From: Candidatus Altimarinota bacterium
GTDB lineage: Bacteria; Patescibacteriota; Gracilibacteria; BD1-5; UBA2023
Length of the DNA stretch: 64,000 nucleotides
Assembly (NCBI GenBank): GCA_028689065.1
Contig: JAQTWX010000001.1
Span: forward strand, 124,001 to 188,000
Reading direction: 5' to 3'
The position numbers and the translations under genes were made by a program. Of the stretch, positions 52,676-61,121 are shown in pieces. Under the pieces are notes generated by a model. The model was not told the DNA's origin, did no database searches, and saw nothing but the letters and a program-made list of their open reading frames with translations. How positions within the stretch are numbered: the stretch's first letter is position 1; the number at the start of each line of letters is the position of its first letter.

Positions 52676-53590
52676 TTATTCCTTCATGCTTTCCACTCCG
52701 CTCACAATCTCACTCACTTCCTTGGTAATACTTGCCTGACGCGCTTTGTTATACGAGAGAGTAAGAGCAGAAACCTTCTTGGTCGCACTATCTTTCGCAT
52801 TCTTCATAGCTACCATTCGGGATGAGTGCTCGGATGCCTTGGATTCGAGGAGGATCTCGTAGAGGAGCATGGAGAGAATCATTGGGATAACCTCGTTTAC
52901 GATGGTTTCTGTATCTGGCTCCACTGTGTACTTCACCGACTCCTCAGGAGTTTCTACCTTCTGTCCGACAACTTCACTCAAAAATTCGACGATATCTGCA
53001 CGGGAAAGAGGGAGGAATTGCTTCACAATTGCCTTTTGGTTGATAGCAGAGATATAGTAACTATGCACGATTTTTATCACATCGTAGTTAAGTTTCTCGT
53101 GAACTTGTGCAGTAAAAAGCTCGCGGAGTATAGAACTCACCGGTTTTACATCCTGTATTTCGATCGCATCCTTCATGACATCCGAGAAATCCGCTACGAG
53201 ATTTCCACCAGTCCGAAGAACGAATTCTCGAGCTTTTTTTCCGATAGTGATATAATCAATAGTCGTATCTGGATGATCTTTTCGGTACTGTGCTACTTTC
53301 TTGAACGTATTCACATTATATCCTCCACAGAGCCCCTTGTTGGATGAAATGACAACAAGAAGTTCTCGTTTGGTTGTGTGCGCATGGCCTCCTACAGATG
53401 GGATATCTCCAAGAGATTCGCTCACATTTGCAAATATCCGAAGTGCTGCGAGTGCAAAAGGACGACTCCCGAGAACGGACTCTTGAGCCTTTTTCATCTT
53501 CACTGTCGATATAAGTTCCATTGCACGAGTAATCTTCTTCGTGTTAGTGACGGACTTTATACGAGCCTTGATTTCTTTTCCAGAAGTCAT
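52676..53590 (-). CDS. atpG: ATP synthase gamma subunit
   Basis: Central stalk of the F1 motor; 304 residues. N-terminal helix KARIKSVTNTKKITRAMELI, SSNKGLCGGYN in the core, and a C-terminal helix MKNAKDSATKKVSALTLSYNKARQASITKEVSEI (34 residues in the gene). The start is ATG at 53590 because upstream codons are not conserved. No UGA. It ends with TAA. atpD and atpC do not follow. Confidence 0.95.
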   Translation of the reverse strand: MTSGKEIKARIKSVTNTKKITRAMELISTVKMKKAQESVLGSRPFALAALRIFANVSESLGDIPSVGGHAHTTKRELLVVISSNKGLCGGYNVNTFKKVAQYRKDHPDTTIDYITIGKKAREFVLRTGGNLVADFSDVMKDAIEIQDVKPVSSILRELFTAQVHEKLNYDVIKIVHSYYISAINQKAIVKQFLPLSRADIVEFLSEVVGQKVETPEESVKYTVEPDTETIVNEVIPMILSMLLYEILLESKASEHSSRMVAMKNAKDSATKKVSALTLSYNKARQASITKEVSEIVSGVESMKE

Positions 53591-53764
53591 AAATGAGAGC
53601 TTAGTATTTAGATTTTTAGAACTTAGAAAAATGATGATTCCCAAAACCGGGGTTTTCAGGGGGAAAACTGCCCGAGAATGATGATAAACAGTTTATTTGT
53701 CGCTACCCGACGAGTTTTTTTTCCTTGAAAGCTTTTGGTACTTTTGGCTACAAAAGTATAAAAT

Positions 53765-53860
53765 ATGTCATTCTGAGTGAAACGAAGAATCTGCCATTGT
53801 AAAACTTATTCTTGACGAGATTTATAGCGGTAGATCCTTTATGTTCACTCAGGATGACAT
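53765..53860. repeat. palindromic repeat between atpG and atpA
   Basis: ATGTCATTCTGAGTGAA (53765-53781) and its near-complement (53843-53860) form a long imperfect hairpin of about 96 bp. It resembles the widespread GTCATTCTGAGTGAA-type miniature repeats seen in many bacteria. A second small hairpin TACTTTTGG...AAAAGTA lies just before it (53739-53758). Confidence 0.65.
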
Positions 53861-53866
53861 GTATTT

Positions 53867-55369
53867 TTAATACATCTTCTTCACTCCAGCGATTACCTCA
53901 TTGAGCTTCGCTTTACTTTCATCATTCAGGTCTTTCATTTCAACGATTGTCTTGAGAATAGTTCCTTCTTCTTCGAGTGCAGTATAGAGGTCATTTTCAA
54001 ACTTCTTGATATCCTCAACTGCAACGCTATCAAGAAACCCATTGGTTCCTGCATAGATAATACAGGTCTGTTTCTCGAACGAAACTGGAGAATAGACATC
54101 CTGTTTAAGAATTTCTACCATACGTTTTCCGCGTTCAAGAGCAGAACGAGTATCCTCATCGAGGTCGGAAGCAAATTGAGAGAATGCTTCAAGTTCACGG
54201 TACTGAGCAAGAGAGAGCTTGAGAGTTCCGGCAACTCGTTTCATCGCTTTGGTCTGTGCAGATCCTCCGACACGGGAAACGGAAAGTCCTACGTTGATCG
54301 CTGGTTTAATACCCGCGTTGAAGAGATTGGATTCGAGGAATATCTGTCCATCGGTGATGGAGATGACGTTTGTCGGAACGTACGCAGATACATCACCTCC
54401 CTGAGTCTCGATAATCGGAAGTGCTGTCATAGAACCGGCTCCGAGGGAGTCATTGAGCTTCGCAGAACGCTCGAGAAGACGAGAGTGGAGGTAGAATACA
54501 TCTCCAGGATACGCTTCTCGTCCCGGTGGACGTCGAAGGAGGAGTGCCATTTCACGGTACGCATTCGCATGCTTGGTGAGATCATCGTAGATGATGAGCG
54601 CATGCTGACCGTTGAGCATGAAGTACTCACCAACGGCACAACCAGAATATGGAGCGAGCCACTGCATCGCAGCAGGACTAGAAGCACCTGCAGCAACGAT
54701 AGTCGTATATTCCATAGCACCCGCTTTTCGAAGCTCTTCAGCGATTGCAACAACTTTCGAATCCTTCTGTCCGATAGCAACATAGATACATTTCACATCC
54801 TGTCCCTTTTGATTGAGAATAGTATCAATCGCAATCTGCGTCTTTCCAGTTTGTCGATCTCCGATGATAAGTTCTCGCTGTCCACGTCCAACTGGCACAA
54901 GCGCATCAATCGCTTTAATACCCGTTGCCATCGGTTCATGCACTCCCTTTCGGCTCATAACCCCGGTCGCAACACGCTCTGTCGGGTAGAACTCTGTCGC
55001 GACAATCGGCCCGAGTCCATCGAGTGGGTTTCCAAGTGGATCCACGACACGACCAAGAAGACCATTTCCAACCGGAACTTCAAGCGTTCGACCAGTCGTT
55101 TTTGCAATCATCCCTTCTTTGATGGTATCTACCCCAGAAAGTACTACCACTCCGACGAAGTTCTCTTCGAGGTTCATAGCAACCCCTCGAGCTCCCGATT
55201 CGAATTCGACAACTTCATTGTAAGCAACTTCGCGAAGTCCGACGACTTTTGCGATACCATCCCCAAGAGAGATAACTTCTCCAGAATTCACCCGTTCAGG
55301 CGATAAGTCGGTTGAATCGATTTTTGCCTCGATTTCACGTATAAGAGAGTCGATGAGTTGTGTAGACAT
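53867..55369 (-). CDS. atpA: ATP synthase alpha subunit
   Basis: Non-catalytic nucleotide-binding F1 subunit; 500 residues, full length. Walker A GDRQTGKT (residues about 170-177), [20 protein letters not shown] (20), [20 protein letters not shown] and the [10 protein letters not shown] motif. No UGA. It ends with TAA next to the palindromic repeat. Confidence 0.98.
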   Translation of the reverse strand: MSTQLIDSLIREIEAKIDSTDLSPERVNSGEVISLGDGIAKVVGLREVAYNEVVEFESGARGVAMNLEENFVGVVVLSGVDTIKEGMIAKTTGRTLEVPVGNGLLGRVVDPLGNPLDGLGPIVATEFYPTERVATGVMSRKGVHEPMATGIKAIDALVPVGRGQRELIIGDRQTGKTQIAIDTILNQKGQDVKCIYVAIGQKDSKVVAIAEELRKAGAMEYTTIVAAGASSPAAMQWLAPYSGCAVGEYFMLNGQHALIIYDDLTKHANAYREMALLLRRPPGREAYPGDVFYLHSRLLERSAKLNDSLGAGSMTALPIIETQGGDVSAYVPTNVISITDGQIFLESNLFNAGIKPAINVGLSVSRVGGSAQTKAMKRVAGTLKLSLAQYRELEAFSQFASDLDEDTRSALERGKRMVEILKQDVYSPVSFEKQTCIIYAGTNGFLDSVAVEDIKKFENDLYTALEEEGTILKTIVEMKDLNDESKAKLNEVIAGVKKMY

Positions 55370-55414
55370 AAAAAAGTTATTAGTTGATAGTTTTTAGTTA
55401 TTAGTATTGAAAAA

Positions 55415-55759
55415 TTATCTCTTCAACCTATTCTTCACTTCCTGGAACGATATATCCACCATATCATCTCCGGAGAATATTCGGATTCCTCCGTGGATGG
55501 CATCGTTTCGTTTCCATTCGATGTTTTTTGTATCGATTGTGTCTCCAAAGTGATGAGTGTAGGCGGAAATGACTATTGGCTCAAGAATAGCTCTATTCTC
55601 TTCTCCAAAATACTCAACTCGATAGAGTTTCATGCCCGACTGTGTTCGAGCGAAAATCGCACGACCGCGCTTCCCGACGAACTTCTCGAGAGCACGGTAG
55701 GACTTCAGACTCTTAAGGAGCGTCTGAAGTTCGGATTTAGAGTGAGTAGAGAAGTCCAT
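55415..55759 (-). CDS. atpH: ATP synthase delta subunit, short form
   Basis: 114 residues; the usual delta subunit is about 180. The C-terminal GGIRIFSGDDMVDISFQEV matches the conserved end of delta, and its position between atpF and atpA supports the call. The N-terminal six-helix domain that binds alpha appears mostly missing. The ATG start at 55759 lies 49 nt after the atpF stop. No UGA. Confidence 0.8.
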   Translation of the reverse strand: MDFSTHSKSELQTLLKSLKSYRALEKFVGKRGRAIFARTQSGMKLYRVEYFGEENRAILEPIVISAYTHHFGDTIDTKNIEWKRNDAIHGGIRIFSGDDMVDISFQEVKNRLKR

Positions 55760-55808
55760 GAGAAAAGTCCGTAAAGTTTATAAAGTCTGTAAAGTCGAAG
55801 GTCCGGAA

Positions 55809-56285
55809 TTATTCCTTCATCGCTTGTTTGATGAAATCAGCGTTAGCTTCATTTTTTCCGAAGAGTTTGGCATTAAGAGAGAGGGCAATGTCGAGGACTC
55901 GATCCTTCATGGCAATCTCGAGTTGTTTTCGCTCATTGGCGAGATCGAGTTCAGCTTTTGCCTTCATCGCGGTAATCTCATCGTTGGCACGGGAAATCAT
56001 GAGAGATGCTTCTTTTTTCGCGAGCGCCTCAGACTGAGTCTTGATAGCATTTGCTTCTCTGCGAGCCTGCTCAAGCGTATCGTGCGCTTGCTTGTCCGCT
56101 TCTGCTTTTTGAGCTTCGATATCACGAGCGAGCGAATCTATCTTAGCTCGTTTCGCTTCCTCGGCATCGAGATGAGCAATAAGAGGTTTGAAAACAAACT
56201 TTGTAAGCACGTAAAATATGATCGCAAAGTTTACGACCTGTACGAGCATTACTTTCCAATCGACGAATTGTACGAGTTGATCCAT
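55809..56285 (-). CDS. atpF: ATP synthase b subunit
   Basis: Peripheral stalk of the Fo part; 158 residues. One N-terminal TM (about 9-30) followed by a long charged coiled coil rich in Ala, Lys and Glu. No UGA. It ends with TAA. Confidence 0.93.
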   Translation of the reverse strand: MDQLVQFVDWKVMLVQVVNFAIIFYVLTKFVFKPLIAHLDAEEAKRAKIDSLARDIEAQKAEADKQAHDTLEQARREANAIKTQSEALAKKEASLMISRANDEITAMKAKAELDLANERKQLEIAMKDRVLDIALSLNAKLFGKNEANADFIKQAMKE

Positions 56286-56297
56286 GAGAATTGAATA

Positions 56298-56510
56298 TTA
56301 TTTAATTACAAAGGCCATAGCAATACCGAAGATTGCAAGTGCTTCAATGACTCCAAGAAAAAGAAACATCTCAATAATAAGAGATTTCTTTGCATTTGGA
56401 TTTCGTCCAATTGCTTCCATAGCCCCCTTTCCAACAAGTCCGAGACCAATACCAGCTCCGATAAGTCCGAGACCGATGACAAGTGCCATAGCGAATGCAT
56501 GTGATTCCAT
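56298..56510 (-). CDS. atpE: ATP synthase c subunit
   Basis: 70-residue proteolipid of the rotor ring. Two TM helices: GLGLIGAGIGLGLVGKGA with the loop RNPNAKK, then LFLGVIEALAIFG, where Glu is the ion-binding carboxylate. The Na+-specific Gln/Ser-Thr pattern near it is absent, so H+ coupling is more likely. No UGA. It ends with TAA, 12 nt before atpF. Confidence 0.95.
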   Translation of the reverse strand: MESHAFAMALVIGLGLIGAGIGLGLVGKGAMEAIGRNPNAKKSLIIEMFLFLGVIEALAIFGIAMAFVIK

Positions 56511-56612
56511 AAGAGAAAAATTTAATTGATAAATAAGTTATATTAAAAGCTTTTTAGCTTCTAATCTCTGGCTTCTTCTTAGGAGAAAAAATCAGAGACC
56601 AGGTACTAATCT

Positions 56613-56735
56613 GGAAATCTCTCAAAAACGAAGTAATTCGAGTGAAAATTGAGAACCGGAGCGAACCGTACGACTTGTACGGAGAGCGAGGAAGCGGAAA
56701 TTTGAACTTGAAGAACGAGTTTTTCAGAGATTTCC
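56613..56735. repeat. long inverted repeat between atpE and atpB
   Basis: GGAAATCTCT...AAAAAC (56613-56630) pairs with 56716-56735. Inside are smaller hairpins, CGTACGACTTGTACG among them, and a GAGCGAGGAAGCGG block. The right arm overlaps the stop codon region of atpB. Looks like a mobile miniature repeat or a strong mRNA processing structure. Confidence 0.55.
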
Positions 56736-57532
56736 TAATGATGGACTTCTTGCGATTCTTTGAAGTATACCAACATGAGTAATGTGAAGATGAACCCCTG
56801 AAACAGGGCAACGAATATTTCATAAAGGAAGAATGGAACCGGTCCGAAAATCGGAAACTTCAAGAACTCAGCACTGAGGAAGGTGATAACCGAGATGAGA
56901 ATAATTCCCGCGAAGATATTTCCAAAAAGTCGGAACGAGAGGGAGAGGATTCGAGAGAGCTCTGAGATGATATGGAGCCATCCGAAGAGCATATTCCCGA
57001 ATTTTGCACCGATGTGCGGTCCGGTAAAATTACAGATATACCCTCGGAAGTGTACCCATGCCCCTTTGGTGCGAGTATGATAGAATTGAGCAAGTCCAAT
57101 GGTGAAGAGTGCAAGCACGAGCGTCGTCGAGAGATCGGAAGTAATCGGGCGAACGTAGTGGATAACCCCTGGGAGAAAAGCTCCGATAATCTCGAGAGTC
57201 AGACCAAAAATATTGGCAAAAATAATAAATACCGCAACGGTCGCGATGATGAAGAAATTTCTTTTAGCGAAATCCTCGTTATCGAGTACGGAATTGAACC
57301 CCTCACGCATAAACCGAACGAGCTCCTGGAAAAAGAGCCGGAACCGCCCGAACCGCCCGAGGCGTATAGACCGGTTCACAAAAAACACCATTGTGAACAA
57401 CACCGCCATAAATATCCACATAGAAAGAAGGGTAGTCGTAACAAACCCAAAAACCGGCTCTCCTTTGAGGGTCGGAATATGTGGACCTGCATGGACCTCT
57501 GAAGTTGTAGTAGATATCTCAGTTTCTGACAT
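56735..57532 (-). CDS. atpB: ATP synthase a subunit
   Basis: Stator channel of Fo; 265 residues. Five to six TM segments. The conserved Arg is in LSFRLFGNIFAGI (helix 5) and GFIFTLLMLVYF is helix 6. ATG at 57532 is the start; a TTG two codons earlier is less likely. No UGA. It ends with TAG. It opens the atpB-E-F-H-A-G cluster. Confidence 0.95.
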   Translation of the reverse strand: MSETEISTTTSEVHAGPHIPTLKGEPVFGFVTTTLLSMWIFMAVLFTMVFFVNRSIRLGRFGRFRLFFQELVRFMREGFNSVLDNEDFAKRNFFIIATVAVFIIFANIFGLTLEIIGAFLPGVIHYVRPITSDLSTTLVLALFTIGLAQFYHTRTKGAWVHFRGYICNFTGPHIGAKFGNMLFGWLHIISELSRILSLSFRLFGNIFAGIILISVITFLSAEFLKFPIFGPVPFFLYEIFVALFQGFIFTLLMLVYFKESQEVHH

Positions 57533-57597
57533 GTTCAAAAAAACGGTTAAAATCGCCGATAGTATAGAGAAGAGGAGAAAAAAAGCAAATGAAAATC

Positions 57598-57828
57598 CTA
57601 TCTTCTTTTGCTATATACCTCTTTTACAGAACTCTCGGTCCCGATGGAAATATGTTTCCCTTTGCAAATAGGACATTCATAGAGATATTTATTTGGATTT
57701 AATCGAATCGCTTCCACATTTTTCTGGCAATCACGACAGTAAAAAGTTACTTGTCCTCGATCCTGAACAAATTCTTCTTTCCTTTTTTCAAAAGTAGGAA
57801 TATTTACGAGGTCGTTATAGGAAGCCAT
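57598..57828 (-). CDS. small zinc-ribbon protein, 76 aa
   Basis: CRDC (residues about 31-34) and CPIC (about 52-55) form a zinc ribbon; the C-terminus is basic. It sits between dnaJ and atpB on the same strand with short gaps, so it likely belongs to one of those transcripts. No UGA. It ends TAG. Function unknown. Confidence 0.75.
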   Translation of the reverse strand: MASYNDLVNIPTFEKRKEEFVQDRGQVTFYCRDCQKNVEAIRLNPNKYLYECPICKGKHISIGTESSVKEVYSKRR

Positions 57829-57853
57829 GGAAGTAGTTGTTAAATATTAGTTT

Positions 57854-58963
57854 CTAAAAGATTTTACTCAAAAACCCCTCATCTGCAACCTCTATTTTCT
57901 TTTCTCGAGCAATCTCGTGATAGAGTTCTCGCTCTTTCTTGCCGAGATGTGTTGGAACTTTGATATTGACAGTGATATAGAGATCTCCTTTCTGATCTTT
58001 GGAAATATGTTTTACTCCATCTCCCTTGAACTTTAATATCTCTCCATGCTGCATTCCTGCTTTAATTTCAAGTGTACGTTCTCCGAGAACCGGGAGTTTC
58101 ACTGTTTTTTTAACACCAAGAACCGCCTCAACTGGATCGATTTCAATAGTATAATAGAGATTCGTATCTTCTCTCGTAAGTCCATCAATACTGTCTGGGA
58201 TATTGAAAGTTATATAGAGATCTCCTGTTTTTGATTCGATTCCATCATTCCCCTCGCCACGAACCTTGATAGTCATCCCATCATCGATTCCCGCAGGGAT
58301 ATCAATCTCTTTTTCAGTTCTGAGAGTTTCTCGTCGCTCTCCGTGACACTTAGTACATTTATCTGCAATGATCTTTCCAGTTCCATGGCACATATCACAA
58401 ATTCCTGTTTGTTCCATAATCCCAAAAATAGTTTGAGTTCGTCTGCGAACCTGTCCAGCCCCGTGACACTGACTACATTCTTTTGGTTCAGTTCCTTTCT
58501 TGGCTCCGGTTCCCGTACACTCAGTACAAACTACTTTTCGACTGTAGGATATAGTTTTCTTAAGCCCGGTCATGGCTTCTGCGAAATCGAGCTTGACTCT
58601 GATTTCTATATCTTCCCCTTCTACTCCGTTCGTTCTCCGTCTCGTTCCGCCACCCTGGAAACCTCCACCAAAAAAAGATTCGAAAATATCAGAAAAGTCC
58701 ATATTGGTATGGAATCCACCTTGTCCGCCACCAAATCCTCCACCCATATCAGCACTTCCGAATCGGTCGTAATGTGCTTTTTTCTGAGCATCAGAGAGAG
58801 TAGAATACGCTTCATTAACCTCTTTAAAAAGCTTTTCTTTTTCTTTATCTCCACCATGCCGATCTGGATGATACTCCATCGCTTTTTTTCGATAAGCTTT
58901 TTTTATCTCATCCGCACTCGCTTCGCGGGAAATTTCGAGTATTTCATAAAATTCGTATGCCAT
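57854..58963 (-). CDS. dnaJ: chaperone DnaJ
   Basis: Hsp40 co-chaperone of DnaK; 369 residues. J domain with HPD (residues about 32-34), Gly/Phe-rich linker (residues about 73-105), zinc region with CTECTGTG, CSQCHGAG, CDMCHGTG and CTKCHGER (the last repeat lacks the final GxG). Two C-terminal beta domains follow. No UGA. It ends TAG. No grpE or dnaK is in the window. Confidence 0.97.
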   Translation of the reverse strand: MAYEFYEILEISREASADEIKKAYRKKAMEYHPDRHGGDKEKEKLFKEVNEAYSTLSDAQKKAHYDRFGSADMGGGFGGGQGGFHTNMDFSDIFESFFGGGFQGGGTRRRTNGVEGEDIEIRVKLDFAEAMTGLKKTISYSRKVVCTECTGTGAKKGTEPKECSQCHGAGQVRRRTQTIFGIMEQTGICDMCHGTGKIIADKCTKCHGERRETLRTEKEIDIPAGIDDGMTIKVRGEGNDGIESKTGDLYITFNIPDSIDGLTREDTNLYYTIEIDPVEAVLGVKKTVKLPVLGERTLEIKAGMQHGEILKFKGDGVKHISKDQKGDLYITVNIKVPTHLGKKERELYHEIAREKKIEVADEGFLSKIF

Positions 58964-58980
58964 GTACTAATTTTTAATTA

Positions 58981-59583
58981 TTAAAAAAGTCTCATTACCT
59001 TCGTTTCTTCGAGCTCGATTGCTCCCCGTTTCACGAGCTCTCCGAATGCTCGAGTTGTTGCCTCCACGTCGACCATCGCATTATGGGCTCCTTCAAACCA
59101 TTCTCCGAAGAGGTGTTTATAGAGTTCCGAAAGTTTCGGTGGCTTGAATGAAAATCCTCGACCCTGAAGTTTACAGTAATCGGTCGATCCTCGCATAGTA
59201 CAGACACTCTTGATAGGCTGATAATCCCCATCTCGCCCGAGTCGCTTAAGCTCACTACGAATCACTTCTTCATCATACTCAATATTGTGCCCGACAATAA
59301 TATCAGTTGTATTCAAAAAACGGAGAAATGTATCCATTACTTCCTCAATATATGGGGCATTTTCAACATCACGATCATAGATACCATGAACTTGGGATGC
59401 AGCAAAAGGAATTGCGATACGTGGCTTTACGAGAACATCGATACGTTCAATTTCTGTAAAACCATTCGTCTTATCCACCTCTCCGAGAATCCCAGCAAAT
59501 TGGACAACATACGGCTGTTCATCCAGATTTCCATTACGAACGGTTAGTCCTGTAGTTTCAGTATCAAATACAAAGGCTTTCAT
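58981..59583 (-). CDS. DnaQ-like 3'-5' exonuclease
   Basis: A 200-residue DEDDh exonuclease. Motif Exo I FDTETTG (residues 6-12), Exo II GHNIEYDEEV and Exo III HNAMVDVEATT. It could be the epsilon proofreading subunit of DNA polymerase III or an RNase T-like enzyme. It contains CTMRG and STDYCKLQGRGF, a segment common in bacterial DnaQ-family proteins. No UGA. It ends TAA. Confidence 0.88.
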   Translation of the reverse strand: MKAFVFDTETTGLTVRNGNLDEQPYVVQFAGILGEVDKTNGFTEIERIDVLVKPRIAIPFAASQVHGIYDRDVENAPYIEEVMDTFLRFLNTTDIIVGHNIEYDEEVIRSELKRLGRDGDYQPIKSVCTMRGSTDYCKLQGRGFSFKPPKLSELYKHLFGEWFEGAHNAMVDVEATTRAFGELVKRGAIELEETKVMRLF

Positions 59584-59610
59584 ATTGATAAATTTATTAA
59601 ATAAAAGAAA

Positions 59611-59637
59611 AATCCGACCTACGGATGAGGCCGGATT
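59611..59637 (-). terminator. intrinsic terminator of secY transcript
   Basis: AATCCG(A)CCT and AGG(C)CGGATT form a stem with small internal mismatch; T-rich on the minus strand after the stem. It lies just downstream of the secY stop. Confidence 0.6.
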
Positions 59638-59651
59638 CTCTCCGTGTCTAA

Positions 59652-60971
59652 TTAGAAGAATTTTTTGTAATCATAACTCTTCAGTTCTGTATCTACTCGA
59701 CGAATAAGTTCAAGAATTACTCCGACAACGATAATAAGTCCAGCTCCCGAGATAAGAAAATCAATCTGTCCTCCAGCTCCCGATGTATCAAGAATCTGAA
59801 CAACTCCATTGAGTTTCGACATAAGGTAAGGAAACACTGCAATGAATGCAAGAAATGATCCTCCGTAGAGATTCAAATGAAGGGAAGTTTTTTCAAGATA
59901 TTCTGCTGTCTCTCGCCCTGGACGAACTCCTGGAATATATCCACCTCGCTTCTGAATACTTTCAGCAACCTCATCTGTATTAAATACTATAGAAACATAG
60001 AAGAAAGAGAATCCAAGTACAAGAAGGAAGTACACTCCAATATAGAGCCAACTTGGATTATTCATAGAGAAATATTCAAGAAGGAACTGTCCAATTTGAG
60101 CAGAAGTACCTGCTCCACGATTTGAGAGAACCTGCCCAATAAGAGCTGGGAAAGTTACAATAGAAACTGCGAAGATGATAGGTATCATTCCGGCTTGATT
60201 AACTCGGATTGGAAAGTAAGACTTTTCATCTCGTCCTGTTCGAGTATAAATAAGAGGAATTTTTCTAAACCCTTCTGTAAATTTAATAATAATATATATT
60301 ACTATAAGGGTCATAACGGTAAGTATCGCAAGAAGTGTATAATTCTGAACAGAAATATATTGCATAATATGAGAAGGAACTCCAGCAAGAACTCCAGCAA
60401 AGATGATCATAGAAGCTCCGTTTCCAATTCCAGATTCATTGATAACTTCTCCGAGCCACATAAGGAACATAGTACCAGCTGTGATGAAAAGCATTGCAGG
60501 AAGCACTACTCCCCAAAAATTACTCACATCCATAATCTTTCCACCTCCACCAATAAGAGTATTAAGAAGGATGATCATTCCGTAACTCTGTGCAAAAGCA
60601 AGAGGAACTGTTACCCAACGGGTATAGTTATTAATCTTTTTTTGTCCTTGTTCTCCTTCTTTTTTCATAGCCTCAAGTTGAGGAACAATAACCGCAAGAA
60701 GTTGCATAATAATGACCGCATTAATATATGGAGCAAGTCCCATAAGAACAATGGAAAAATGTTCAAGTCCTCCACCCATGAGAGAACTAAAGAACGCGAG
60801 TCCTTGATTAGCAGCAAGAAAGTCCTTGATAGAAAGGAGCGCAGTTGTATTTACCCCAGGAACTGGGATAATAGAGAGGAATTTATAAAGAATAATAATA
60901 CCGAGCGTTACGATAATTTTCTTCTTTACGTCAGAGGATTTCCAGATACGAGAAACATTCTTGAGAATCAT
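59652..60971 (-). CDS. secY: preprotein translocase subunit SecY
   Basis: Central pore of the Sec machinery; 439 residues with ten TM segments. N-terminal FLSIIPVPGVNT, plug region, GNGASMIIFAGVLAGVP in TM5 and the C-terminal cytoplasmic loop KRGGYIPGVRPGRETAEYL. No UGA. It ends TAA. In most bacteria secY follows rplO directly; here an 838-residue gene lies between them. Confidence 0.98.
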   Translation of the reverse strand: MILKNVSRIWKSSDVKKKIIVTLGIIILYKFLSIIPVPGVNTTALLSIKDFLAANQGLAFFSSLMGGGLEHFSIVLMGLAPYINAVIIMQLLAVIVPQLEAMKKEGEQGQKKINNYTRWVTVPLAFAQSYGMIILLNTLIGGGGKIMDVSNFWGVVLPAMLFITAGTMFLMWLGEVINESGIGNGASMIIFAGVLAGVPSHIMQYISVQNYTLLAILTVMTLIVIYIIIKFTEGFRKIPLIYTRTGRDEKSYFPIRVNQAGMIPIIFAVSIVTFPALIGQVLSNRGAGTSAQIGQFLLEYFSMNNPSWLYIGVYFLLVLGFSFFYVSIVFNTDEVAESIQKRGGYIPGVRPGRETAEYLEKTSLHLNLYGGSFLAFIAVFPYLMSKLNGVVQILDTSGAGGQIDFLISGAGLIIVVGVILELIRRVDTELKSYDYKKFF

Positions 60972-61057
60972 AGAATATAGTACGATAGAGATAAAATGGT
61001 CTGTTTAACGCTCGGATTGTATGAAAAAGTATGGTTTAGTCAAGTTTATTCACGAAT

Positions 61058-61096
61058 AATAAAAGTACCCCCTTTCATAAAGAGAGTACTTTTATT
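61058..61096. terminator. intrinsic terminator
   Basis: AATAAAAGTAC (61058-61068) and its complement (61086-61096) form an 11-bp stem between secY and the 838-aa gene; it may uncouple the two. Confidence 0.6.
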
Positions 61097-61121
61097 CAAG
61101 AGAAAATAACATATTTCATAA

